From contig PLBO01000121.1 in the NCBI GenBank assembly GCA_003134555.1, forward strand, positions 1 through 64,000: 64,000 nt of DNA. Reading direction: 5' to 3'. The stretch is from Actinomycetota bacterium (GTDB taxonomy: Bacteria; Actinomycetota; Acidimicrobiia; IMCC26256; PALSA-610). Below the pieces are notes generated by a model, which saw only the letters and a program-made list of their open reading frames with translations, had not been told where the DNA came from and did not search any database. This document shows, piece after piece, positions 52,640-60,424 of the stretch. Numbering within the stretch: position 1 is the stretch's first letter; each line of letters opens with the position of its first letter. A program made the position numbers and the translations under genes.

Positions 52640-52716
52640 CAGTATCGCAGCGTCTGCGCGCCAGGACTGCCGATCGGTGCTCGCCCTAACGGCGCGCGAT
52701 CGGGCACTATTCGTGC

Positions 52717-53052
52717 GTGTCTGCTCGCGCCAAAGCGCGCCCGATGGTGTGGCGTTGCGCCGCCTCCGTGTCGATGCTCTTGGTACTCGGGCTTTTGTTC
52801 GGCGCCGGCAAGGTTGCGGTTCGTTCGGTTTACCGCGACCACCTGAACTGCGGCAGTGTGGTGAAGCCGCTCGACGTCGAGGCCTTCGGTCCACCAGGTA
52901 CCAACCCGAGACCGTGCGAGGGCTCTCATAATCGCGACGCCGGCATCGCACTCGCCGGTCTTGTGGCTTCCGGCCTCGTGATCGTGGCCGTCGTTCGCTC
53001 ACGCCCTGGGAAACGGGGCGAACGCAGGACCGACGCGATCACGGCCGCTTGA
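52717..53052 (+). CDS. Small two-span membrane protein with extracytoplasmic cysteines
   Basis: 111 residues from GTG 52717. Hydrophobic spans at about 11-32 (WRCAASVSMLLVLGLLFGAG) and 76-92 (GIALAGLVASGLVIVAVV) flank a loop with two Cys (LNCGSVV, PRPCEGS) that could form a disulfide outside. The upstream element GATCGGGCACTATTCGTGC is shared with the membrane protein at 50387. No known family is recognised. Confidence 0.55.
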   Translation: MSARAKARPMVWRCAASVSMLLVLGLLFGAGKVAVRSVYRDHLNCGSVVKPLDVEAFGPPGTNPRPCEGSHNRDAGIALAGLVASGLVIVAVVRSRPGKRGERRTDAITAA

Positions 53053-53108
53053 CCTCCGGTAGTCGCCCGGCAATACGCAGCCGGCTCCCGTCATGCGAGC
53101 GGCGATCG

Positions 53109-54257
53109 TTACGGCGATGAGACGCGGCACGGGTCCGCGAGCGGGTTTCCGGTGGCGCCGGATGGCTGCGGGAAGAGGTACTGCACGTCGGGGAGCTGGC
53201 TCGCGTTCAAGTGCGCGTCGACTGTGTACAAGATCAGCGGTCGGACGTCGACGCGGGAGCCGTCGGGGCATACGGATGTTGGTGTCACGCTCGTGCTGGT
53301 GGACCTGAACTCGCACAGCGCCAACAACTGCTGTCCGTCGATGGTCGCGAGAACGGCGGGGATGGCGTTGCTCGCGCGTTTCAGCGCCGCCCGAGCGTCC
53401 GCGGCACGGATATCCGAGGTCCCCGTGACGAGCGAGCCGAAACCGAGACGGGGAGCAACCTTCGCGCATCGGGCCGAGAACGTTTCGAGCAAAGCCCGTC
53501 TGGGATCCAGGGTGGTCGTGTCCGAACTATGAGCACTCGGAGGTGCGAGGCTCGACGCGATGCGTTTCGCGGTTGCCTCGTCGTATTGTCCGGAGATCGT
53601 TACGTCCTGGCCGGTGATGCCCTGGTTGATGGTCGGCGCAGACTCGACCACACCGTTCAACACGATCGCAATCTGACGACCGACGTACGGGCCGGCGACC
53701 TTGGCGACGAAGTCGTCGTTCGCGAAGTGGAGGTTGACGATCCACTCGGCGGTCGTCGGGTCTATGACTGCATCCGCGGTGATGATGTTGTGTCCGGTCA
53801 GCAGCGTCGGGCCGAGCAAATAGCAGGCCGACTTGGAGCGATCGGGCACGACGACCTGCTCGCGCGCCGTCTGTTTCGCTTGCGGTGTTACAAGAGCACC
53901 CCCTTCGCAAGTGGTCGGCGCGGACGCTGTCACCCCTGGTTTCGATGATGATGTCGTCCGGCGGCCGTACGGCACGGTTCTGAGGACGAGGCGAAAGGCG
54001 AGCGCATCGCCGGGAGCTGTCGTCGTTGTCGGGACTTGGATGATTTGCACTCGTGTTGTCCGGTGTTGATCAGCGATCAGGACGAGCACGGTCGCGCCGA
54101 GTACGACCGCGGTGACAATGGCAAACACGAGGCGTCGTCGTCTCGGACCGGGTCGCCGCACGGACTCGGGGGTGACACCCGGAAACGGTGGCGCGATTGG
54201 CGAGGAGTCCAGCAGCTCGCCGACAAATGCACGGATCCGGGCGTCAAGGTCGTTCAT
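53109..54257 (-). CDS. Membrane partner of ECF sigma factor with SecD-head-like domain
   Basis: 382 residues from ATG 54257. A cytoplasmic N-terminus of about 45 residues (MNDLDARIRAFVGELLDSSP) precedes one membrane span (LVFAIVTAVVLGATVLVLIA, about 46-66) and a short Thr-rich linker. The extracytoplasmic part has a block strikingly like the SecD P1 head: YLLGPTLLTGHNIITADAV, then QIAIVLNGVVESAPTINQGI, then ISGQYDEATAKRIASSL. No other SecD parts (six membrane spans) exist, so it is not a translocase. Its start overlaps the sigma-factor gene by 14 nt; an anti-sigma or sensor role is inferred. Cys-bearing C-terminal domain unrecognised. Confidence 0.7.
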   Translation of the reverse strand: MNDLDARIRAFVGELLDSSPIAPPFPGVTPESVRRPGPRRRRLVFAIVTAVVLGATVLVLIADQHRTTRVQIIQVPTTTTAPGDALAFRLVLRTVPYGRRTTSSSKPGVTASAPTTCEGGALVTPQAKQTAREQVVVPDRSKSACYLLGPTLLTGHNIITADAVIDPTTAEWIVNLHFANDDFVAKVAGPYVGRQIAIVLNGVVESAPTINQGITGQDVTISGQYDEATAKRIASSLAPPSAHSSDTTTLDPRRALLETFSARCAKVAPRLGFGSLVTGTSDIRAADARAALKRASNAIPAVLATIDGQQLLALCEFRSTSTSVTPTSVCPDGSRVDVRPLILYTVDAHLNASQLPDVQYLFPQPSGATGNPLADPCRVSSP

Positions 54258-54723
54258 CAAGCACCGTCCGAAGTTGTCTGCGGGCACGCGCCAGATGGCG
54301 GCGCACACTGCCCTCTGTGATTCCCAGCCGTGATGCGACCGTGGCCGGTGCGAGATCGTCCCAATACGTGAGAACGATCACAGCACGCTGGCGGACACTC
54401 AGGAGCGCCAGAGCCGCGAGGATCTCTGGTCGCACGTCGGGACCGTGGGCAACGCTTGGCATGGCGGCGCGTGCTTCTCGTGCTCGACGACGTAGGTCTG
54501 ATCGGCGCGTTTGTCGGGCCTCGTTCAACACGCAACGAAACATGTAGCTACGCGGTTCTCGGACCGAATCCCACGCTTGCGACCCGATACAACTCGCCAT
54601 GGCACTCGAAACGATGTCGCCTGCATCCGAAGGTCCGACGAGTCCTGTCGCGAACCGGATCAGCTCGTCGGCGTACTTGCGATAGGCACCCTCTAAGTCG
54701 AGGGAAACCGAGTCCAGGTCCAC
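54244..54723 (-). CDS. ECF (SigE-like) RNA polymerase sigma factor
   Basis: 159 residues from GTG 54723. Region 2: AYRKYADELIRFATGLVG and DIVSSAMASCIGSQAW ending in REPRSYMFRCVLNEARQ. Region 4: LSVRQRAVIVLTYWDDLAPATVASRLGITEGSVRRHLARARRQL (given as its beginning LSVRQRAVIVLTYWDDLAP and end GSVRRHLARARRQL). It would direct polymerase to a special promoter set. It overlaps the downstream membrane partner and faces another sigma-factor gene across 233 bp. Confidence 0.85.
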   Translation of the reverse strand: MDLDSVSLDLEGAYRKYADELIRFATGLVGPSDAGDIVSSAMASCIGSQAWDSVREPRSYMFRCVLNEARQTRRSDLRRRAREARAAMPSVAHGPDVRPEILAALALLSVRQRAVIVLTYWDDLAPATVASRLGITEGSVRRHLARARRQLRTVLDERP

Positions 54724-54875
54724 TGCCTCACGATGCCACCAAGGACCTCTATGGGTGACATCGCCGCCAAGTTGACCCGACCTGATGGCGCATCGTTGAC
54801 GAATCCCTGAAGCCGGGTTGCGCGCCATGTGTCTGCTGATCAGTACTGGCTACGACGATCGAGGTCGAGCATTCT

Positions 54876-54889
54876 GGGCGGGTTCGCCC
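54876..54889. other. GGGCG-GGTT-CGCCC hairpin in divergent sigma-factor region
   Basis: A perfect five-bp inverted repeat with a GGTT loop lies in the 233-bp gap between the two sigma-factor genes. There is no T-tract, so it is not a standard terminator; it could be an operator or an mRNA structure. CTGATCAG at about 54835 is a second short palindrome in the same gap. Confidence 0.35.
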
Positions 54890-54956
54890 GTTGAGCCGCT
54901 CGCTATTTCCTGGTGGTCGACTCAACGTTTCGTCGCTGTCGTGACTTGATGAGGGA

Positions 54957-55454
54957 GTGGATGGCGTGGACCTGTCGGGCGACTTTGCTCAGTGGTACGC
55001 GGGTCAGCACGCTGGCTTGTTCGCGTCGCTGCTCGTGCTGTCGGGCGATCGGGAGCTCGCCGCGGAGGCGACCGATGAGGCCATGTCACGGGCGCTGCAG
55101 CACTGGGACCGGGTGTACAAGATGGGTTCACCCGAAGCTTGGACCTACCAGGTCGCGGTCAATGTGGTCCGCCGCGTCGCTCGAAGGCGGACCCTCGAGC
55201 GCCGCCTGCTGAGGCGTCTCGCGCCGGGTCAGGTCGCGGCGGCGCCGGCCGGTGAAGTCTGGGATGTGGTGCGGGGCCTGCCCGAGCGGCAGCGAATGGC
55301 GGTGGTGTTGCGCTATGTCGCGGACCTCGCCGAGGACGACATCGCGACAGCCATGGGTGTCACCCGTGGAACCGTCGCGTCGACACTCGCGGCCGCCCGC
55401 CGTTCGCTCGCCGGGTTACTGGCCGAACCCGATGTTGCCCAGGAGCCGTCATGA
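54957..55454 (+). CDS. ECF (SigE-like) RNA polymerase sigma factor
   Basis: 165 residues from GTG 54957 (GTG 54966 possible), with gaggga in front. Region 2: QHAGLFASLLVLSGDRELAAEATDEAMSRAL and SPEAWTYQVAVNVVRR (given in two pieces, residues about 17-80). Region 4: LPERQRMAVVLRYVADLAED, then TRGTVASTLAAARRSL. It is distinct in sequence from the divergent sigma factor at 54244. The stop overlaps the next gene (ATGA), which encodes its membrane partner. Confidence 0.85.
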   Translation: MDGVDLSGDFAQWYAGQHAGLFASLLVLSGDRELAAEATDEAMSRALQHWDRVYKMGSPEAWTYQVAVNVVRRVARRRTLERRLLRRLAPGQVAAAPAGEVWDVVRGLPERQRMAVVLRYVADLAEDDIATAMGVTRGTVASTLAAARRSLAGLLAEPDVAQEPS

Positions 55455-56386
55455 ATCGTTTTGACGACGCGGTACTCGATCTCTTGTCGAGCGCGCCGCG
55501 CGCGACCACCGTGGATGGTCTGCGTGACCGCATTCGTCGACGTCGTCGACGGCGCGCGATCACGATCGTCGCGATCACAACGGTGATCTCGGTCGGTTCG
55601 GTTGGCGTCGCGGCATCGCTCGGACACGACACCGGTAGGCCACAGATCGCGGTGTCGCCGACAACACCGTCGACCGCTTCCATAGGCAACCGATGGTGCG
55701 TGACAATCTCCCGCAACGACGCCATCGTTCGCGGCGTCGCGTACGGCACTGTGATCGTGGCGGAACCGAGCGCGCATGCGAAGCTCGTGAACTGGTCAGA
55801 GCTCGAGGTCAAGGGCAACCCCTTCACTGGAGGCCAAGACGACGCGCGCATCAGAGCTCACGACAAATTCTGGGTTGTCGACCTCCGGGCGACGAGCAGA
55901 TCGCAGGGCCCGTACACGTGGGGAATCGTTGCCCTCGACGCGGATACCGGTGACGTCGTCACCGCGAACGAGGGACCGAGCACGGGACCGGGAGGTGTCG
56001 GCTCGGAACCGGCGAACGAGCCGGCGTATTGGGACGCGCTACCGGACCACGGTTCCGAATGCACGTCCGGCACCCCCGCGACCACCTCGTCAAGCGGTTC
56101 CGCCACCTCGTCAACGGGTTCCGCGAACCTGCTGGCCGCGTGCACGGCAGGTGCCCGTGCATACGACGGAGTCGCGATTGCCGCATTCAAGGATCCATCC
56201 TCTCCGGGGCAGGTGGTCTGCTGGGCGGACGGCCATGTCCCCAAGTCACCGCCGCCGCTTCCGAACCATTCACAGCCGAAGGACTATGACCGCGTCGTCT
56301 TCAAGGCAACTCTCGACGGAAGGAACCGGGTGCTCGTCGAAGCCGGCTACCGCACCTCGCTTCCGGTGACCGCGCCGACCGGGTAG
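55451..56386 (+). CDS. Single-span membrane partner of ECF sigma factor, unknown sensor domain
   Basis: 311 residues. The cytoplasmic start MNRFDDAVLDLLSSAPR resembles that of the partner at 53109 (MN..D..(I/V)...LL.S.P). Seven Arg precede a membrane span (AITIVAITTVISVGSVGVAA, about 37-56) and a Thr/Pro linker. The outside domain has no recognised motif; a Ser/Thr tract (TPATTSSSGSATSSTGS) splits it near residue 215, and several Cys could form disulfides. ATGA overlap with the sigma factor makes an anti-sigma role likely. Confidence 0.6.
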   Translation: MNRFDDAVLDLLSSAPRATTVDGLRDRIRRRRRRRAITIVAITTVISVGSVGVAASLGHDTGRPQIAVSPTTPSTASIGNRWCVTISRNDAIVRGVAYGTVIVAEPSAHAKLVNWSELEVKGNPFTGGQDDARIRAHDKFWVVDLRATSRSQGPYTWGIVALDADTGDVVTANEGPSTGPGGVGSEPANEPAYWDALPDHGSECTSGTPATTSSSGSATSSTGSANLLAACTAGARAYDGVAIAAFKDPSSPGQVVCWADGHVPKSPPPLPNHSQPKDYDRVVFKATLDGRNRVLVEAGYRTSLPVTAPTG

Positions 56387-56422
56387 TCGCCGCAACGATC
56401 GACATCGGCGAGGCGGCGGCAC

Positions 56423-56839
56423 CTACGGCGCTGCGATCTCGACGAGTGGCAACAAGCGAGTGTCTTCGACTGCAGCGGTGCGGTGTCCGATGCCGGCGAG
56501 ATAGTCGGAGTTGCTTGCGAACGAGAAGAAGTCGGCGAGGCTGTTCTGCCGGACCAAGAGGGCGAGATCCCATCGCTCTTCGGTCGGTCCCACGAAGAAG
56601 TTCCCGCCTTCGCCGATCATGACTACAGACCCGCCGGTTGCTTCGAGGAAAGGGCGCGTATGGCGGATGTATAGGTCGTACGCCGTTCGTCCGGATATGG
56701 GACGCAAAGGTTCGAGCTCGGGGAAGTCGCTGTAGTCGGCGATTTCGCGAAGGCGAAGCAGGTTCAGCATCACGATCGGGCCTTCGACAGCGCGATTGAT
56801 GAGTGCCTGAATGTTGTCGGGTGAAGGATCCAGATACAC
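56423..56839 (-). CDS. DUF1330-like small protein
   Basis: 138 residues from GTG 56839. The pattern YLDPSPDNIQALINRAVEGP, VVMLNLLRLREIADYS and YDLYIRHTRPFLEATGGSVV, then WDLALLVRQNSLADFFSFAS, is that of DUF1330/dimeric alpha-beta-barrel proteins. TTG 56857 would add six residues, but TACCGT eight nt before the GTG and the usual family start support 56839. Function unknown. Confidence 0.72.
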   Translation of the reverse strand: MYLDPSPDNIQALINRAVEGPIVMLNLLRLREIADYSDFPELEPLRPISGRTAYDLYIRHTRPFLEATGGSVVMIGEGGNFFVGPTEERWDLALLVRQNSLADFFSFASNSDYLAGIGHRTAAVEDTRLLPLVEIAAP

Positions 56840-56847
56840 GACGTAGG

Positions 56848-56853
56848 ACGGTA
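56848..56853 (-). promoter_or_regulatory. -10 element TACCGT (leaderless start)
   Basis: TACCGT on the minus strand, then eight nt, then GTG 56839. It lies at one end of the 207-bp gap to the next gene, which otherwise shows nothing I recognise. Confidence 0.5.
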
Positions 56854-57046
56854 GCAATCCGTCGATCGACTGCGTCTTGGCGTCAGCGCCGACAACGCGC
56901 CGGCCCAGGCGCTATACCGTCGATGCGGGCATGGCTCCAAAGACACGATCCTGATCTGGGAGAAACGCTTCGCGCACCGATGAGTTTCGGCGCAGGCAGC
57001 GGTCTTAGCTACGGAGCGACCAGCAGGCCACGGAGTTGGAGAGACG

Positions 57047-57343
57047 ATGAAGACGATTGTGGTGCGCTATCAGGCCAAGCCGGAGCGGGCTGACGAGAAC
57101 CAGCGGCTGATCGAGGCGGTGTTCGCGGAGCTGAACGACCGCGAGCCGGAAGGCTTCACCTACAAGGTCTTTCGGCTCGTAGACGGCGTGAGCTTCATTC
57201 ACGTCGTGATCGAGCACGACGTCGACGAACCCGAATCGCTGCAGGACGTTGCGGCCTTTCAAGCGTTCGTGGCCGACATCGCCGACCGCTGTGAGATCCC
57301 GCCGGTGGCGATGGGTGCAACCATCGTCGGGGGTTACCGCTGA
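57047..57343 (+). CDS. Small dimeric alpha/beta-barrel-like protein
   Basis: 98 residues. The sequence MKTIVVRYQAKPERADENQRL, FRLVDGVSFIHVVIEHD and LQDVAAFQAFVADIADRCE looks like the ABM/ferredoxin-like barrel of antibiotic-biosynthesis monooxygenases, but no catalytic residue marks it as an enzyme. ATG 57047 has a ggagag ribosome site six nt upstream. It probably stands alone or is co-transcribed with the VOC gene 50 bp further on. Confidence 0.65.
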   Translation: MKTIVVRYQAKPERADENQRLIEAVFAELNDREPEGFTYKVFRLVDGVSFIHVVIEHDVDEPESLQDVAAFQAFVADIADRCEIPPVAMGATIVGGYR

Positions 57344-57393
57344 CCCCGAGTCTCGATAGCCTGACCGGTCGTATCGACGGTTGGAGGATCGCC

Positions 57394-57822
57394 ATGGTTG
57401 ACAACCCACCTGAAGGTTTTCCCCGCATCACGCCGTACCTGCTGTACGAGGACGTCGATGCCACTCTCGATTGGCTCGTCGGCGCGTTCGGCTTCACCGA
57501 GACGGTCCGTATGAAGGGACCCGATGGCAAGGCCAATCACGCCGAGATGAGCTTTGCCGACGGCGTCGTGATGATGGGCCACCCCGGGCCCGACTACCAG
57601 AACCCGAAACACAGGGGCGGCGCCACCCAGACGGTCTACGTGTACGTCGACGACGTCGACAAGCACTTCGCCGTTGCCAAGGCTGCGGGCGCCAACATCC
57701 TCCAGGAGCCTGCCGATCAGTTCTACGGCGACCGCACCTACGCCGCCGAAGACCCCGAAGGCCATCAGTGGTCGTTCGCCCAGCACACGCGCGACGTCGC
57801 ACCGGAAGACATGCATCCGTAG
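57394..57822 (+). CDS. PhnB-like glyoxalase/VOC protein
   Basis: 142 residues. ITPYLLYEDVDATLDWLVGAFGF at the start, MSFADGVVMMGHPGP, TQTVYVYVDDVDKHF and FYGDRTYAAEDPEGHQWSFAQHT at the end are typical of PhnB/3-demethylubiquinone-methyltransferase-like VOC proteins. The enzyme function of this group is mostly unknown. ATG 57394 follows ttggagga. Confidence 0.82.
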   Translation: MVDNPPEGFPRITPYLLYEDVDATLDWLVGAFGFTETVRMKGPDGKANHAEMSFADGVVMMGHPGPDYQNPKHRGGATQTVYVYVDDVDKHFAVAKAAGANILQEPADQFYGDRTYAAEDPEGHQWSFAQHTRDVAPEDMHP

Positions 57823-57844
57823 CCGAGAGGCAAGCCGAAATCAC

Positions 57845-58444
57845 TCACCAGGTCCGGCCGTAGCGCTCCCGGTGCGTGTGCTCCGTGAATGGTGCGCGCC
57901 GCGGCGGCCCGAGCGGCCGGGCCGGATGGCCGATGGGCACCAGCGCGATCGGCCAGACGGATTCCGGCAGAGCGAGAAGCGCTTGCATCTCACTCCGAAA
58001 GCCGGTGGTTATGGTCGTGAGCGCGCTGCCGAGCCCGAGCGCCGTCGCGGCGAGCAACAGGTTCTGGACCGCGGGGAAGATCGACGACGGGATGGTCGCG
58101 TCCAGCCCGCGCTGCACGTCGGCGCAGACCACGATGTTGACCGGCGCGTTGGCGACGCCGCCGGTGGCGCCCTGATCGACGTCGGCGAGCATCTTGGGCG
58201 TCAGTCGACCCTCCGAGAACGCGCGTCCACGAGCTTCCCATGCGCGCAACGACAGATCGCCGATCGCGGCGCGCGTCGCGTCGTCGCGCACCACGATGAA
58301 CTCCCAGGGCTGCTTGTTCTCCGCGCTCGGCGCGTAGGTCGCGGCACTGAGTACGCGCGCGATCGAGTCGTCGTCGACCGTGTCGGTCGAGAACGACCGG
58401 CACGCGCGTTGGCGCATGACGACCTCGAAGAAGTCGTTGTTCAT
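57845..58444 (-). CDS. Nitroreductase-family FMN oxidoreductase
   Basis: 199 residues. The FMN-binding start MRQRACRSFS, then YAPSAENKQPWEFIVV, and NLLLAATALGLGSALTT with IPIGHPARPLGPPRR-like end are standard. It transfers electrons from NAD(P)H to nitro compounds, quinones or enones. ATG 58444 overlaps the stop of the upstream gene (ATGA), so longer readings are rejected. It is the last gene of the five-gene minus-strand operon 57845-61275. Confidence 0.85.
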   Translation of the reverse strand: MNNDFFEVVMRQRACRSFSTDTVDDDSIARVLSAATYAPSAENKQPWEFIVVRDDATRAAIGDLSLRAWEARGRAFSEGRLTPKMLADVDQGATGGVANAPVNIVVCADVQRGLDATIPSSIFPAVQNLLLAATALGLGSALTTITTGFRSEMQALLALPESVWPIALVPIGHPARPLGPPRRAPFTEHTHRERYGRTW

Positions 58445-59088
58445 GTGGAGTCGCTTGCGCCGACGCGAACGAACGAGTTGACGTACATGATGCGCAGGCT
58501 CGGCCCCCACGCCCACCGCTTGAACGCATCGGTCTGCTCGTCTCCGATGCGTTGCATCACGAGCGGAGTCATCGATGTGAACGCCGTCTCCGGATCGTCA
58601 GTGTCCATTTCGTAGAAATGCATGAAGCGGGGGTCGCCGCCGGCGACATTCTCGTAGGGCGTGATCATGCAATAGCCGGGGACTGCGGCCTCGGCGATGT
58701 GACGGATGTGCACGAAGTCGGCCCAGTCGCGCAACTCCTGTGCCCTCGACTCCTCCTTCGGCGAGATCAGCACCAGCGAGAGTCCGACGGTGGGCCGGCC
58801 GGAGACGATGCCCTGGCCGGGTCGGGGGTAGTGGCGGAAATGATGGCCGGTTATGCCGGCGGGTGTGTCGGGCGCGGCGAACGTGTCGTCGACCTCGTAG
58901 ACGCCGAGGTGGTCGAACTCGGGCAGGACGGGCGGCAGATCGGCACGGTTCCGCTTCACGTTGCGCCACCAGGTGGCGCGTTGAACGCCCGGATGAGCGA
59001 GCACGTCGGGAACGCGGTCGCGCGCGTACTCGTCGATCGCGCGATCGGTCATCTCGAGATAGAGGCCCGGAGTGATGCGGTCTTCCAT
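58441..59088 (-). CDS. Uncharacterised protein (possibly dimeric alpha/beta-barrel, EthD-like)
   Basis: 215 residues, no signal peptide or membrane span. Segments such as HPGVQRATWWRNVKRN, FDHLGVYEVDD, HFRHYPRPGQG and FMHFYEMDTDDPETAFTSM resemble two EthD/ferredoxin-like barrel repeats, which occur in dye-peroxidase-like and ring-modifying proteins. I cannot assign it further. ATG 59088 has TAGAGT seven nt upstream, giving it its own promoter inside the operon. Confidence 0.65.
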   Translation of the reverse strand: MEDRITPGLYLEMTDRAIDEYARDRVPDVLAHPGVQRATWWRNVKRNRADLPPVLPEFDHLGVYEVDDTFAAPDTPAGITGHHFRHYPRPGQGIVSGRPTVGLSLVLISPKEESRAQELRDWADFVHIRHIAEAAVPGYCMITPYENVAGGDPRFMHFYEMDTDDPETAFTSMTPLVMQRIGDEQTDAFKRWAWGPSLRIMYVNSFVRVGASDST

Positions 59089-59095
59089 CGCGCGG

Positions 59096-59101
59096 ACTCT
59101 A
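59096..59101 (-). promoter_or_regulatory. -10 element TAGAGT (internal, leaderless)
   Basis: TAGAGT overlaps the stop codon of the upstream thioesterase gene and lies seven nt before ATG 59088. It would allow separate expression of the last two operon genes. Confidence 0.5.
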
Positions 59102-59932
59102 CGGCGTCGGTATCGGGCGGCACAGGAGCTGGCTGGTGCCCATCGCGAGCAGCGCTCCGTCGCGCGACCAGACGCGTCCTTCGCATCCGACGACGCCCGC
59201 GTTCGCGCTCACCGACGTTGCCTGCGCGTAGAGCCAGGGCTCCTCGATCCGGGCGCGGTGGAACGTGCACGTGATGTCGATGCTCGGCGCGATGTATCCG
59301 CTGTCGATGTGCAGCGTCGAGACCGCGGGCCAGCCGAGCGTGTCGATGAGGATGAGCGACCGGCAGGCGTCGACCCAGAGGTCGTCGAACGTCGACGTCG
59401 GCAGGAATCGGTACCAGCGCTCGAACGAGGGATACTCGGGCGTGCGGTCGAGCCATTCGTCGGGCGAGAGCCACGATTCGGATCGCTCGTCGAAGTTCGA
59501 CCAGAACGGGTAGAGCAGCTCGATGCCCGCATCCGCGAGGCGCTGCGAGGTGGGCGGCACCGACTCGGGCTCGAAGGTCGCCGGACTGATCGCGAGCTCG
59601 TGTTCGAGGCCCTCCATCGGGGCGCACGTCCACACGAGCGCTTCGAAGATCGCGTCCTTTCCCTGTTTCATCGATACGCGCATCGACTCGGCCCGTTTCG
59701 TCAGCCGTAACGTCGTCACCTCGAGGATCACGTCGTCGAAGGTCGCGACGCCGAGGAAATTTCCGACGATGCTCACGGGCCGGCCGAACTGCGAGTGCTG
59801 ACCGGCCGCGCGCAACGCGATCGCCGCGATGTATCCGCCGTTCGGACCCCAGATCGCCCAATCACGAGACAAGGTCGCCGAGTAACGGCCGACGCTCCCC
59901 GTGACCTTGGTATCGGCAGCAAGATCGCCCAT
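59099..59932 (-). CDS. Acyl-CoA thioesterase, double hot-dog (TesB-like)
   Basis: 277 residues. The first hot-dog domain starts with the typical WAIWGPNGGYIAAIALRA and contains FGRPVSIVGNFLG. The second contains WVDACRSLILIDTLGWPAV, DSGYIAPSIDITCTFHRA and GVVGCEGRVWSRDGALLAMG. It hydrolyses acyl-CoA to free acid and CoA. It sits six nt after the AhpD-like gene in the minus-strand operon, in keeping with acyl-CoA metabolism. Confidence 0.82.
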   Translation of the reverse strand: MGDLAADTKVTGSVGRYSATLSRDWAIWGPNGGYIAAIALRAAGQHSQFGRPVSIVGNFLGVATFDDVILEVTTLRLTKRAESMRVSMKQGKDAIFEALVWTCAPMEGLEHELAISPATFEPESVPPTSQRLADAGIELLYPFWSNFDERSESWLSPDEWLDRTPEYPSFERWYRFLPTSTFDDLWVDACRSLILIDTLGWPAVSTLHIDSGYIAPSIDITCTFHRARIEEPWLYAQATSVSANAGVVGCEGRVWSRDGALLAMGTSQLLCRPIPTP

Positions 59933-59938
59933 TGACTG

Positions 59939-60424
59939 TTACGGCGCGAGTTGGCAGGCGTCGTCGAGGCCGAGCACGTGCAGCGTGCGACCGAGCGCGA
60001 GCCATCCTCCGATGCACACGGTCAGGTCGAGGATCTCCGCGTCGGTGAATGACGCTGAGCTCAGTCGTGCGTAGAACGCGCCGTCGATGCTGTGGTGGTC
60101 GAGTGCGAAGCGCTCGGCGTAGTCGATCGCGAGTCGCTCGCGCTCGGAGTAGCCGTCGTGGGTGCGCCATTCGAGGACGTGTGCGTAGTCGTCCTCGGTC
60201 ACCGCACCTTCCGCGCCGGGCGTCGAGCGCCACTGCTGACAGATCACGCATCCGTTGATCTGCGCTATGCGCATCCGTGCAAGCTCGCGTTCGCGCACGG
60301 GCACGATGCTCTGGTCGTAGATGGCGTGACTCAGCGCGCCCGCCCCGATGCCCATCTCGGGTCGGAGCGCCCACACCCGCACCTCGGGGTCGGCTTTGCC
60401 TTCCGGAACGTCGATGTGCGGCAC
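59939..60424 (-). CDS. Carboxymuconolactone decarboxylase/AhpD-like protein
   Basis: 161 residues from GTG 60424. The redox motif CVICQQWR, preceded by ARMRIAQINGC and followed later by ERLAIDYAERFAL and LTVCIGGWLALGRTLHVLGL, is that of the AhpD/CMD family. Members act as peroxidase partners or as aromatic-ring lactone decarboxylases; with the CxxC a thiol-redox role is likely. GTG overlaps the stop of the upstream gene by one base (TAGTG), which rejects a 12-residue longer reading. Confidence 0.82.
   Translation of the reverse strand: MPHIDVPEGKADPEVRVWALRPEMGIGAGALSHAIYDQSIVPVRERELARMRIAQINGCVICQQWRSTPGAEGAVTEDDYAHVLEWRTHDGYSERERLAIDYAERFALDHHSIDGAFYARLSSASFTDAEILDLTVCIGGWLALGRTLHVLGLDDACQLAP

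Noticed and set aside
49816-57000. Genomic island in the patchwork of small genes
   Set aside because: Base use seems slightly less GC-biased, but no integrase, attachment-site repeat, tRNA or phage gene is visible; composition was not computed.
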